Origin: Amblyomma americanum
Lineage: Eukaryota > Arthropoda > Arachnida > Ixodida > Ixodidae
Assembly: GCF_052857255.1 (NCBI RefSeq)
Contig: NW_027526484.1
Coordinates: 2,577,501-2,641,500, forward strand
Direction of reading: 5' to 3'
Length of the DNA stretch: 64,000 bases
The translations under genes and the position numbers were made by a program. Below the pieces are notes generated by a model. It made no database searches. It was given only the letters and a program-made list of their open reading frames with translations, and was not told the DNA's origin. Numbering within the stretch: the stretch's first letter is position 1; each line of letters starts with the position of its first letter. Shown in pieces: positions 1 through 8,899 of the stretch.

Positions 1-584
1 GTACTAAAGAGAGGAGGAGACAAGGCCCTCTTGAAAAGCTATAGACCCATTGCAATAACATCTGCATTGTATCGCTTGTTTTGCCACATTCTGCGAGCTC
101 GCATACAGAGATGAGCGGAAAATGCTCAAATTCTGGGCGAACTGCAAAATGGCTTTCGACCCAATCGCCGACTGGAAGACAACCTTTTCGTTGTGACATC
201 TTCAATTGAGATCGCCGCCAAAGAGAAGTGAGAGCTGGTACTGGGCTTTCTGGATATAGCCCAGGCATACGACTCAGTGAAGCACGATCGACTGTGGGAG
301 GTCCTGGAGGCACAGGCTATCCCAGAACCGCTACTACACTTGGTGAAGGCTTTATACACTGAAACCCAGGCTGTGATCCACTGGGGGGCCTCAACCACCA
401 GGCCAATCAGCGTGTCTAGGGGATTGCGTCAGGGCTGCCCTATGTCGCCAATCCTGTTCATGTTGTTTATCTCGGGGATGGAGCAGCGCCTTGTGGAGAG
501 CGGAGTTGGGTTCAGCCTCACCTACATGAGGGATGGCGCCACTCGTACTCGCAGGCTACCAGCCCTCCTGTATGCAGACGATAT
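1..584 (+). pseudogene. LINE reverse transcriptase, 5' half (interrupted and decayed)
   Basis: Remnant of a non-LTR retrotransposon RT of R1/jockey/CR1 style. Readable motifs are KSYRPIAIT near the window start, FLDIAQAYDSV (catalytic box A) around 250-280, RGLRQGCPMSPILF around 418-460, and YADDI at 571-584, where it is cut by the gypsy element that starts at 585. In-frame stops occur near 112 (RIQR*) and near 228 (AKEK*), so it cannot encode a working enzyme. The reading frame resumes exactly at 6190. The 5' end lies outside the window. Family level is clear; the clade is not resolved. Confidence 0.85.
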
Positions 585-736
585 TGTCACGGTGTTGGTG
601 ACAAGAGGGAACCTGTTAGAAGGCAGGGCTCGGCAGCACGTCCTTCAGTTGGCGAGACGGCGAACTTCAACGTCTTTCAAAACGAGAGCACCACGAGCGT
701 CGTCTTCTTTCCGAGCGCCACGAACGCCACCTGGCA
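585..736 (-). repeat. 3' LTR of gypsy copy 1
   Basis: A 152-bp direct repeat identical to 6034-6185. It begins TGTCACGG on the plus strand and ends CCTGGCA. The polypurine tract lies just inside, at about 737-750 (seen as TTCCTCCCCTCTT on the plus strand). Confidence 0.95.
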
Positions 737-818
737 TTCCTCCCCTCTTAAAAAAAAAACACGCGCAGAAGAGCGCGCGAACAGAAGCACACACACAAGC
801 ACACACAAGCACAATTAA

Positions 819-1985
819 TCACACAAGAGAGGCACGAAGATTCTGGGTGGGTCCCCGTGCCAAATACGGCTTCAGGCGCAAAACATGGACGATCTCTGGA
901 CGGGGCTTTCGACGGGTTCTCTGCTGGGAAAGTTCAGCGTCCGGTTCTACCTCGTAATTAACGTCGCTGACGCGCCGCAAGACTTTGTAGGGACCGAAAT
1001 AGCGGCAAATGAGTTTTTCGGACAAGCCGCGTCGTCGAACAGGTATCCATACCCAAACCTGGTCGCCGGGATGGTAGGAGACTTGTCTGTGCCGGAGGTT
1101 GTATCGCCGCGAGTCTTTGTCTTGTTGCTGGGTGATGTGAATACGGGCTAGCTGACGAGCCTGCTCGGCTTCGTGGGTAAACTCCTCAGCGTCAGCAGAA
1201 AGATGGTCATCGGTTGCGCAAGGGAGCATTGCGTCGAGCATCGTCTGAACCTCCCTGCCGTAGAGGAGGCGGAACGGTGTGAAACGGGTCGTCTCTTGAA
1301 CTGCTGTGTTGTAGGCGAATGTCACGTACGGTATGATCGTATCCCAATTCCTGTGTTGTACATCGACGTACATCGCCAGCATGTCCGCCATAGTCTTATT
1401 AAGCCGCTCTGTCAGCCCATTTGCCTGCGGGTGGTAAGCAGTAGTTTTCCGGTGGGTCGTCCCGCTTAGCTGAAAAATTTCGGCCATCATCTGGGAAGTA
1501 AATGAGGTTCCTCGGTCGGTAATGACGTAGTTCGGGGCGCCGTGCCGAAGTACGATCTGATGCACGAAGAAATCCGCAACCTCGGACGCTGTGCCACGGG
1601 GTAAGGCTTTGGCCTCGGCGTATCGAGTGAGGTAGTCTATGGCAATGATGATGTACCGGTTGCCACCCGAGGACAAAGGGAACGGACCGAGAAGGTCAAT
1701 GCCGACCTGATCGAATGGGGCGCGTGGTGGTGCAATAGGTTGGAGGAGTCCCGGAGGCTTGGCGGTCGGGGCCTTACGGCGCTGACATTGCCGACAGCTC
1801 TGCACATAGCGTTTGACAACAGTGGCGAGTTTGGGCCAGTAGAACAGCTGGCGGATTCTGGAAAGCGTGCGAGAGTATCCTAAATGGCCAGAGGTTGGTT
1901 CGTCATGGCACGCAGAAAGTATTTCCTCCTGAAGTGTTGTCGGCACGACGAGGAGATACGCGCGCGAACTGGAACCAGGGTTCTT
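819..1985 (-). CDS. Gypsy copy 1 integrase segment of pol
   Basis: Joins retroelement cDNA into the host chromosome. The segment is in the same frame as the upstream pol reading frame and separated from it only by TAG at 1986-1988. Visible parts in order are the HHCC zinc-binding region (GHLGYSRTLSRIR ... CRQCQRRK), then catalytic DDE residues: the first D in QVGIDLLGPFPL, the second in VITDRGTSF, and E in HPQANGLTERLNKT. A C-terminal GPY/F module follows (RYFGPYKVLRRVSDVNYEV), ending in a basic HVLRLKPY tail. The first ATG in this frame is at 1946, but the zinc region starts before mature domains would need it. Expression would require readthrough of the stop or loss of that mutation. Confidence 0.92.
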   Translation of the reverse strand, partial: KNPGSSSRAYLLVVPTTLQEEILSACHDEPTSGHLGYSRTLSRIRQLFYWPKLATVVKRYVQSCRQCQRRKAPTAKPPGLLQPIAPPRAPFDQVGIDLLGPFPLSSGGNRYIIIAIDYLTRYAEAKALPRGTASEVADFFVHQIVLRHGAPNYVITDRGTSFTSQMMAEIFQLSGTTHRKTTAYHPQANGLTERLNKTMADMLAMYVDVQHRNWDTIIPYVTFAYNTAVQETTRFTPFRLLYGREVQTMLDAMLPCATDDHLSADAEEFTHEAEQARQLARIHITQQQDKDSRRYNLRHRQVSYHPGDQVWVWIPVRRRGLSEKLICRYFGPYKVLRRVSDVNYEVEPDAELSQQRTRRKPRPEIVHVLRLKPYLARGPTQNLRASLV

Positions 1986-4769
1986 CTAATAGAGCACGCC
2001 TCGTTGCAGGGAAAACGACGACAGGTGTCGAGAAAAACATTTAGGAACGGTGGCTGGCTGGCCTTCCAAATAATCGATGAGGGGTCGTAGCACTGGATCG
2101 GCGCGTTGTTGGGTTGAGAAATCAGAAGAATTGATAGCCCCAAGGAAACTGATGTCGTCGTCCGTGTCGGGGGTTGCGAGTTCGACAGGCGCACGAGAGA
2201 GGGTGTCGGCGTCTTCATGCTTATGTCCGGACTTATAAACAATGGTGAGGTCAAACTCCTGCAGGCGAAGGCTCCATCGCGCCAGGCGTCCAGACGGGTC
2301 ACGCAGGTTGGTCAACCAACACAAGGAGTGGTGGTCAGTGACCACTTTGAAAGGGCGTCCATAAAGATAGGGGCGAAATTTCGCAGCAGCCCAAATAATG
2401 GCGAGGCATTCTTTTTCTGTCGTCGAATAGTTCATCTCTGCGCGTGACAGAGCGCGGCTTGCATAAGCGATGACTCGTTCAACGCCATCCTGGCGTTGCA
2501 CGAGAACCGCGCCGAGGCCGATGTTGCTGGCGTCGGTGTGTATCTCAGTGTCACCTCGCTCATCAAAATGGGCAAGAACGGGCGGCGTTTGAAGTCGCAG
2601 GCGGAGCTCGGCGAAAGCCATTTCTTGCTCGTGGGACCAAACAAAAGGTGTGGTGTCACGGGTGAGGCGAGTCAGCGGTTCTGCGAGGTCAGCGAAATTT
2701 TCGATAAAACGCCGATAGTAACTGCAGAGCCCTAGGAAGCGCCGAACAGCTTTCTTGTCACGTGGCAGTGGAAATTCCGCAACCGCGGCCAGCTTGTCGG
2801 GGTCGGGCTTCACGCCGGCGGCGCTGACGACATGGCCGAGAAATTTCAGCTCCTGGTAACCGAAGTGGCATTTTTGGGGCTTCAATGTCAGGTTAGCTGA
2901 ACGAAGGGCTTCGAGGACCGTCCGCAGGCGATCAAGGTGTTGACTAAATGAGTCGGCGAAAACCACCACGTCGTCGAGATAGACTAGGCAACACTGCCAT
3001 TTAAGACCAGAAAGGACAGTGTCCATCATCCGCTGAAATGTGGCAGGCGCAGAACAAAGACCGAAAGGTAGAACTTTAAATTCATAAAGGCCGTCGGGAG
3101 TGACAAAGGCCGTCTTCTCACGATCCCGCTCATCGACCTCAATTTGCCAGTAGCCACTTTTTAGGTCGATGGACGAAAAATAACGAGCGCGCCGAAGGCG
3201 GTCGAGAGAGTCGTCAATACGTGGCAATGGGTAAACGTCCTTCTTCGTGACTGCATTCAGCTTCCGGTAATCGACGCAGAAACGGAGGGTGCCGTCTTTC
3301 TTTTTAACGAGGACGACCGGCGAGGACCATGGGCTGTTGGAAGGCTGAATAACGTCATCTTCGAGCATCTCCTTAACTTGGGACTTAATGACTTCGCGCT
3401 CTGTAGACGATACCCGATAGGGGTGTTGACGGATCGGGTGTACGTCATCGTACGTCACGATGTGGTGCTTGGCTATGGTAGTTTGACGCACTTTCGACGA
3501 GGAGGCGAAACACTGTCTGAATTCGAGCAATAGTGCACACAGCTGCTCCCGTTGGCTGGTTGACAGCGCGGAGTTGACATCGAGGCTCTCGAGGGGAAAA
3601 GGAGGCTGCACTGGTTCTGAGGAGAAGCACTCGGAAACATCGGAGATGCGTTCGATAAAGGCTACGGAAGTGCCGCGAAAAAGATGCCGATGCTCGTGCG
3701 AAAAATTGGTAGCAAGTACCTGTGACTGGCCACTGTGAAGATGGATCAGACTGCGGGCCACGCACACGCCTTGCGTCAACAGTAATGACAGGTTGGTTTC
3801 GGCGATGGCGTCACCGTCTTGAAATGATTCGCACTCAACCGTAATGAAGGCGCTGGTTCGAGGCGGCAGGGTGACTGTGTCCGTAGAAACTCGAAGTGTC
3901 TGGCTTGGTCGCGGCGCGTTGGGGAGGGCGACAGCACTCTCAGTTGAAAACGTGACCTTGTTATCGCGTAGGTCAATAATCGCCCCATATTCACGCAGAA
4001 AGTCGACACCTAAGATGAGGTCGCGCGAACAGTTATTCAGAACAAGACAGCAGACGACAAATGTGGACTCCCGGATTTGAACTCGGGCGGTGCACATGCC
4101 GAGAGGTGCAATCAAATGACCGCCCGCAGTGCGAACGTGTGTGCCAGCCCATGGCGTGAGAACCTTTTTGAGGACGGCGGCGAGCTGGCTGCTTAAAATC
4201 GAATAATCAGCACCAGTATCTAATAACGCTCGAACGTGGTGACCATCCAGCATCACAGGTATGTCTAAGGAAAGCCGCTCACGAGATGCAGGCTCCGGAG
4301 AGGATGATCGGGCACAGGCGTCGTTGTCTGTAGGCTGTGCCACCGGTAGTTCGTCGGCGTGGCGTGTGCTTTCTAATGGGGTCAGTGCGTCGGAAGTATC
4401 GGAGAATGCGGGCGTCTGAATCGGTGAGGCGCCGTCATGTGTCAGTGTCGATGTGTCGAAGCGAACGGGTACTGCGGACCTCGGAACCGTCGAAGCGTCG
4501 TTATGTCGAGGGAGTGTCGCTGTGTCGGAGTGAATGGTGACCGCGGACTTCGGAACCCGCGAGGCGTCGGCATGTCGTGCCCGCGGCGATGGGGGGTCCC
4601 CCTCAGAACGACGTCCAGCGAGCCCACCCCCTAAGGTCGCTGGTTGCAGTTTTCCCGCCGTGGGCTGGGCGACCGGCCTTGCGCCGCCCGGGAAAAACTC
4701 GCGGTAGAAGGTGAAGGACGACTCCCGGGCGATGGGGATCGAGCCCGCTGGCGACGAGACTGTTGCCAA
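1986..4769 (-). CDS. Gypsy copy 1 pol: protease, reverse transcriptase, RNase H
   Basis: About 927 residues. A proline-rich linker is followed by the aspartic protease box LLDTGADYSIL near residue 183. The RT has SPWSSPVVLVKKKDGTLRFC, VDYRKLN and the catalytic YLDD in CLVYLDDVVVF near residue 595. RNase H has TEIHTDASNIGLG and ends with DADTLSRAP. The frame is -1 relative to gag and overlaps its end (4631-4769), so the coordinate start is the first ATG in an open overlap, not a proven start. Pol is probably made as a gag-pol fusion. It stops at TAG where sister copy 3 has lysine (LYKK versus LY*K), suggesting one AAG-to-TAG change. Confidence 0.93.
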   Translation of the reverse strand: MATVSSPAGSIPIARESSFTFYREFFPGGARPVAQPTAGKLQPATLGGGLAGRRSEGDPPSPRARHADASRVPKSAVTIHSDTATLPRHNDASTVPRSAVPVRFDTSTLTHDGASPIQTPAFSDTSDALTPLESTRHADELPVAQPTDNDACARSSSPEPASRERLSLDIPVMLDGHHVRALLDTGADYSILSSQLAAVLKKVLTPWAGTHVRTAGGHLIAPLGMCTARVQIRESTFVVCCLVLNNCSRDLILGVDFLREYGAIIDLRDNKVTFSTESAVALPNAPRPSQTLRVSTDTVTLPPRTSAFITVECESFQDGDAIAETNLSLLLTQGVCVARSLIHLHSGQSQVLATNFSHEHRHLFRGTSVAFIERISDVSECFSSEPVQPPFPLESLDVNSALSTSQREQLCALLLEFRQCFASSSKVRQTTIAKHHIVTYDDVHPIRQHPYRVSSTEREVIKSQVKEMLEDDVIQPSNSPWSSPVVLVKKKDGTLRFCVDYRKLNAVTKKDVYPLPRIDDSLDRLRRARYFSSIDLKSGYWQIEVDERDREKTAFVTPDGLYEFKVLPFGLCSAPATFQRMMDTVLSGLKWQCCLVYLDDVVVFADSFSQHLDRLRTVLEALRSANLTLKPQKCHFGYQELKFLGHVVSAAGVKPDPDKLAAVAEFPLPRDKKAVRRFLGLCSYYRRFIENFADLAEPLTRLTRDTTPFVWSHEQEMAFAELRLRLQTPPVLAHFDERGDTEIHTDASNIGLGAVLVQRQDGVERVIAYASRALSRAEMNYSTTEKECLAIIWAAAKFRPYLYGRPFKVVTDHHSLCWLTNLRDPSGRLARWSLRLQEFDLTIVYKSGHKHEDADTLSRAPVELATPDTDDDISFLGAINSSDFSTQQRADPVLRPLIDYLEGQPATVPKCFSRHLSSFSLQRGVLY

Positions 4770-6007
4770 CGTTGGTGTTCAAGAAAATCCGCGACGGCGC
4801 TGGGTCGTTCGCCATAGCGGGGTCGAGGAGAATCGGGGGGAAACCCTTCGAGGCCCAGACGGCGGTAGGGGCAGTGCCGATACAGGTGACCTGGTTCCCC
4901 GCAGTGAAAGCATAGGGGGCGTCTGTCGGATGTGCGCCACACGTCGGCTTTGCGCGCGGACGGTCGGGGAGCTTCCACGTACTGCAGCACGGGTGCAGGC
5001 GGCCCCGGCACTTCAGCAGGAGCCGGAACGAAGGACGCCGGTGCTGGAGCAGGGGCCTGCAGGGCTTCGGCGTAGGTGAGACGACGGTCAGGCGCGAAAG
5101 GAGGAGGGGATGGACGAGCCTCACCGGCAGGTAAGGACGGCCGGAGCACTTGCTGCACCTCCTCACGGACAAAGGTCGCCATGGAGCTTTGAGCTGTGGT
5201 AGGGGCCCCGTACAGCTGCCGGATTTCTTCGTGCACAATCGACCGTATGAGATCGCGTATCCGGGAGGCATCGGTGCCGTGGAACGGTAACTCGCTGGAA
5301 ACGGAGGCGGCGGATACGGGTCGATCGTACGCGGATGCTCTTTGCTGAAGAACCCTCTCGATCGTGGAAGACTCAGTGAGGAACTCGGCGACAGTCTTCG
5401 GAGGGCTGCGGACAAGGCCGGCAAAAAGTTGCTCCTTGACGCCACGCATGAGATGGCGCAGTTTTTTGTCCTCGGGCATTGCAGGGTCCGCGCGTCTGAA
5501 AAGGCGCGTCATGTCCTCGACATACGCTGCAACATTTTCATTGGGCAGCTGAACGCGAGATTGCAGAGCGCGTTCTGCCCGTTCGCGACGATCCGAGCTG
5601 CCGTATGTGTCTAGGAGCCGACGCCGGAACTCACTCCAAGAGACCAGCTGATCTTCGCGGTTCTCGAACCAAATCCGAGCGCCGTCCTCCAGGCTAAAGT
5701 AGACGTTCCGGAGCTGGGCGGCGTCATCCCACTGGTTGAATGCGGCAACGCGCTCGTAGTGCTGCAACCAGTCTTCCACGTCTTCAAAGATGTCGCCGTG
5801 GAAGGACTTCGGGATGCGGGGGTTCTGGAGCGTGAAGTAGGGTGTCGACGCCCCAGGCATTGGGATGCTCAAGGCAGGTTGCTCCGTGGACATACCGGAT
5901 GGAACAGGCTCGGGGGGTAAGCCTCGAATCCGGCGGCGAGTACGGTGAACAGGCGTCGTGACGGGAATTGGACTGGAGCTCCGACTAACGGTTGGGGTAC
6001 GGGACAT
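4631..6007 (-). CDS. Gypsy copy 1 gag (capsid/nucleocapsid)
   Basis: A 458-residue structural protein for retrotransposon particles. The central part holds the retrotransposon gag domain (PKSFHGDIFEDVEDWLQHYE ... WDDAAQLRNVYFSLEDGARI). A CCHC zinc knuckle, CFHCGEPGHLYRHC, lies near residue 370. An Arg/Ser/Pro-rich tail ends RRENCNQRP. The tail carries CGG GAA AAC, which is conserved at the gag/pol junction of the other copies. The ATG at 6005-6007 lies 26 bases inside the 5' LTR and matches the N-terminal pattern of copies 3 and 4 (xTPVHRxxRxxxGLxPE). Intact. Confidence 0.93.
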   Translation of the reverse strand: MSRTPTVSRSSSPIPVTTPVHRTRRRIRGLPPEPVPSGMSTEQPALSIPMPGASTPYFTLQNPRIPKSFHGDIFEDVEDWLQHYERVAAFNQWDDAAQLRNVYFSLEDGARIWFENREDQLVSWSEFRRRLLDTYGSSDRRERAERALQSRVQLPNENVAAYVEDMTRLFRRADPAMPEDKKLRHLMRGVKEQLFAGLVRSPPKTVAEFLTESSTIERVLQQRASAYDRPVSAASVSSELPFHGTDASRIRDLIRSIVHEEIRQLYGAPTTAQSSMATFVREEVQQVLRPSLPAGEARPSPPPFAPDRRLTYAEALQAPAPAPASFVPAPAEVPGPPAPVLQYVEAPRPSARKADVWRTSDRRPLCFHCGEPGHLYRHCPYRRLGLEGFPPDSPRPRYGERPSAVADFLEHQRWQQSRRQRARSPSPGSRPSPSTASFSRAAQGRSPSPRRENCNQRP

Positions 6008-6033
6008 GAGATCGATCCGACCTCCACCAGATT

Positions 6034-6185
6034 TGTCACGGTGTTGGTGACAAGAGGGAACCTGTTAGAAGGCAGGGCTCGGCAGCACGTCCTTCAGTTG
6101 GCGAGACGGCGAACTTCAACGTCTTTCAAAACGAGAGCACCACGAGCGTCGTCTTCTTTCCGAGCGCCACGAACGCCACCTGGCA
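6034..6185 (-). repeat. 5' LTR of gypsy copy 1
   Basis: A 152-bp LTR identical to 585-736. Followed on the right by the 4-bp target duplicate ATAT (6186-6189), after which the LINE RT frame resumes. Confidence 0.95.
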
Positions 6186-7716
6186 ATATAGTACTGCTTG
6201 CGGACAACACGGGAGATCTCCAGAGCCTCCTAGACATATGCTCATCTGAGGGCGATGGCCTCGGGCTCCGTTTCAACGCCACGAAGTCTGCAGCAGTCAG
6301 ATTCCTGCCAGAGGCGTCCGAGGACAGTGGACAAGAGACCCCACCTCTGCATCTTCAGAACGTACTGCTTGCGGACAACACGGGAGATCTCCAGAGCCTC
6401 CTAGACATATGCTCATCTGAGGGCGATGGCCTCGGGCTCCGTTTCAACGCCATGAAGTCTGCAGCAGTCAGATTCCTGCCAGAGTCGTCCGAGGACAGTG
6501 GACAAGAGACCCCACATCTTCAGAACAACAGTGTCCTTTGGTTGCCGTCTTACAGATACCTGGGAATAGAAATCTCGGCGGGCTGCAACTATGTAGAGGA
6601 TTTCGAGAAGCAACTCCAGACGAAGGCCATCAGACGACGGGCTTTCCTGAGCTCACGTGCCTTATGGGCTTTCGACCGTTTTGAAGTCACCTGATCGCTA
6701 TGGAAGGCAGTGGCGGTGCCAGGCCTTACCTTCAGCAACGCAGTCATCTGTTTATCCTCCGTGACTCGCCAAGGTTTGGAGATGCGGCAGAGAGAGGTGG
6801 GACGAATGGCCATGGGAGCTCACGGCAGTGGGCCGAACGAGGCGGGTCAGGGTGATCTGGGGTGGTCCTCTTTTGAGGCACGGGAAGCCGTAGCCAAACT
6901 GAGCTATGAGCGTCGTCTTAGCAAAATGCAGGATGGCTGCTGGGCGCAGGAAGTGTTCAAGTATGTCCACCTGAGGTGTGTCAACACCAAGTGGGCCCGT
7001 CGTACGACCAGGAGTCTGGCGGATAAATACGGAGTGGTACCCCCCCCCCCACTTCAAGTTTCCAACCCAACGGACGGCAAAAGATTCGAGAACAAGTGCG
7101 ATGCGAGGAGCAGCGTCGTTGGCAGCAGACGGCCCGCGAGAAGCCAGCCCTGGCTGTTTACCAACAAGGGAAATCGAAGGTCAAAAAAGAGCCCCTGTAT
7201 GACAACACTAGGGGCAGTGGACTGTTGTGCGAAGCTAGGAGCGGTGTGCTTCGCACCCGATGTCTTCGAGCAAAGTACACGGAGGGTATGAGCACGATGT
7301 GTGAACCTTGCGGAGGCGCTGATAAAACCGTCGAGCACATCGTGTTGGAATGTGCAGGCCTACACCCGTCGGTTTCGAATGCACAGGACAATTCCTCAGT
7401 AGGCCCCATGCCGCTTGACGCGATCAGCGGATCCAAGAGCCTCGGGGCACTAGCAATAGCACTCGATTTTCACCGACCCGACGAGCCACCGCAATGGAAG
7501 CTGGTTGAGCGAACCAAGCGATGTTTGGAACATTGGTGGCGCACACGACACGGTCACGCTCCTTGAAGGCTCAGGGGACCAAAACGTGCCATGAGCGTAT
7601 GTTAGGTGTTTTTATTCTTTAATTTTTATTTTTAATTACCTTCTTGTCTTGATCCGGTTTTTAGTACCGTTGATCTCCCGATACAAAGGGATAGCCAGCA
7701 TCATCATCATCATCAT
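6186..7716 (+). pseudogene. LINE reverse transcriptase, 3' half and tail
   Basis: Continuation of the RT broken at 584. Removing the insert and one ATAT restores YADDIVLLAD. The segment carries the RT thumb region (GLGLRFNATKSAAV; YRYLGIEISAG), a C-terminal zinc-like cluster CEPCGGADKTVEHIVLEC around 7294-7350, and a terminal reading frame that stops at 7566 (TRHGHAP*). A 3' UTR of about 150 bp ends in (CAT)n at 7698-7716, the usual LINE 3' microsatellite tail. At least one frame change is needed between the RT part and the end, so it is dead. Confidence 0.85.
6191..6525 (+). repeat. Tandem duplication inside LINE RT
   Basis: Two adjacent copies of one segment: 6191-6360 (170 bp) and 6361-about 6525 (about 165 bp). 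They are nearly identical, differing by a few substitutions and a 6-bp gap (CCTCTG absent in copy 2). Both encode VLLADNTGDLQSLLDICSSE. The duplication begins immediately after the YADD box and keeps the frame. Confidence 0.92.
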
Positions 7717-7990
7717 TTAGGAAGTGCGGGCTTTCCATGGAGGACGATGTGCTGTGGGATCGCAGCGGCGACGACGACGACAGCAGTACCACTGAAGATG
7801 ACTCAAGTGAGGATGAATAGCCCGTCTATGCAATAAATTTTCGTTTTTGAAGCGCTCCACCGGTGTTATTTTTTTTGGACATGCGATTGGGGGGGTCGAC
7901 TTACATTCGCGTCAACTTTTGTTTTTCGGACATGTGATTTGGGGGGGTCGACTTACATTCGAGTCGACTTACATTCGTGTAAATACGGTA
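7717..7990 (+). mobile_element. 3' end of a pogo/Tigger-like DNA transposon
   Basis: An open frame reads FRKCGLSMEDDVLW and then an acidic tail (DDDDSSTTEDDSSEDE) to a stop at about 7820. That matches the C-terminal style of Tigger/pogo DDE transposases. It is followed by AATAAA (7831) and two copies of a GGGGGGGTCGACTTACATTCG motif, ending CGTGTAAATACGGTA, which looks like a terminal inverted repeat end. The 5' part is missing: the LINE (CAT)n tail directly abuts the fragment, so the LINE either inserted in it or was joined to it by deletion. Confidence 0.65.
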
Positions 7991-8660
7991 CTCTTGTGTT
8001 GAAAGGGAGCGGGAGTGATCAGTTCTCTTAGGATAACTGTCACCCTGTGGCAGTGATGTCAGCAACGTATGATCATAGCAGCGCGCTGTTCAATTCCTTG
8101 AGGCGAACAGGTAATCTTCGCGTGTGAGCATGGTTCACTAAGCGGATTTTCACAGTAATGTGATTTGTGGAAAATATGCATGGCCATTCAGTGGTATCAC
8201 ATAACTGGCTGCAGGCAAGCATTGTTTGCTTGTTTTGCTAATTAAAGGAACTGAACAAATAAAACTTGTCCTATATATCAGCAGGGTGCCATGTTCTAAT
8301 CACAAAGAGACCACTGTCACTGTAAAGGAAGCTTATATATGCTGTAGAAAAGTCCAAAGAAACATAATACCAGTGTCACCACCACCAGCTGATTTCACAA
8401 GTAAAATGCTTGCACGTTAGCACTGATTTTTGGGTGCGGATACCAGAGGCAACACTACTCCGCCATGCGCTTCAAAACAGGCAACCCGACCTTTTTTGGC
8501 AAGGACATCACGAATTTGAATCAACTGGCAGAGAAATTTTTCAAATTCAATTTTTTTGGCGATAAACGTCTTTTGGTGCCATATCAACATCAGGGTAGCT
8601 GGAAAGAGTCAAAGAGAATCAGTTTTTATTGAGAGCTATAACTGAAACAAGTTGTCCTCA
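7991..8660. other. No gene seen
   Basis: AT-rich DNA between the transposon end and a SINE. No coding, splice-flanked or repeat structure was recognised. Confidence 0.5.
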
Positions 8661-8661
8661 A

Positions 8662-8880
8662 CCTTAATGTGTAGTGGTCTGGGCGTCCGCTTCAGCTCCG
8701 GGAGGTACGTGGTTGGTTCGAAACCCACTGCCGAACACCCACCGGTAAAAATGGGTACAAGCCAACCATGGCCCGGCGCCCGGCTTCTGGGGTGTGTGCT
8801 TGGAGGAGGCTCCGCAAACCTCGCTGCGCACTTTCGAGGGCAAACCCAGTTTTGAACACTTAGTCTGCAGTGGTGGTTCA
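8662..8880 (+). mobile_element. tRNA-derived SINE
   Basis: Contains an A-box-like TAGTGGTCTGGGCG and a clear RNA polymerase III B box, GGTTCGAAACCC, at about 8714-8726. These are followed by a SINE body with GGTAAAAATGGGTACAAG and GGTGTGTGCTTGGAGG. The body resembles the SINE at 48.85 kb (shared ATGGGTACA-G module). It is not a functional tRNA because no acceptor stem closes around the boxes. Confidence 0.75.
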
Positions 8881-8899
8881 TGTTTCACTCCCAAGTGAA

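Larger units (their letters stand above)
585..6185 (-). mobile_element. Young Ty3/gypsy LTR retrotransposon (copy 1)
   Basis: Complete 5.6-kb element coded on the minus strand. The two 152-bp LTRs (585-736 and 6034-6185) show no difference when read base by base. They run TG...CA on the coding strand. The element is flanked by ATAT at 581-584 and 6186-6189. A purine tract (AAGAGGGGAGGAA on the coding strand) adjoins the 3' LTR, and TCTGGTGGAGGTC just inside the 5' LTR is the candidate primer-binding region. Internal order is gag, protease, RT, RNase H, integrase (gypsy order). Identical LTRs imply a very recent insertion. The only obvious coding lesion is an in-frame stop between RNase H and integrase at 1986-1988. 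Confidence 0.95.

Noticed and set aside
785..812. CA-rich simple repeat near the 3' LTR of copy 1
   Set aside because: Short and imperfect; part of the element's 3' untranslated region.
277..957. 226-codon plus-strand frame starting in the LINE and running through the LTR
   Set aside because: Chimeric: only the part before 585 is LINE reverse transcriptase; the rest is LTR and antisense integrase sequence.
4603..5445. 280-codon minus-strand frame overlapping gag of gypsy copy 1
   Set aside because: Lies in another frame over gag, with no motif of its own; gag has the zinc knuckle and is conserved among copies.
8700..8730. tRNA gene suggested by GGTTCGAAACCC (also at 11.75, 16.0 and 48.9 kb)
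   Set aside because: B boxes occur within SINE bodies without cloverleaf closure or anticodon arm; treated as tRNA-derived SINEs.
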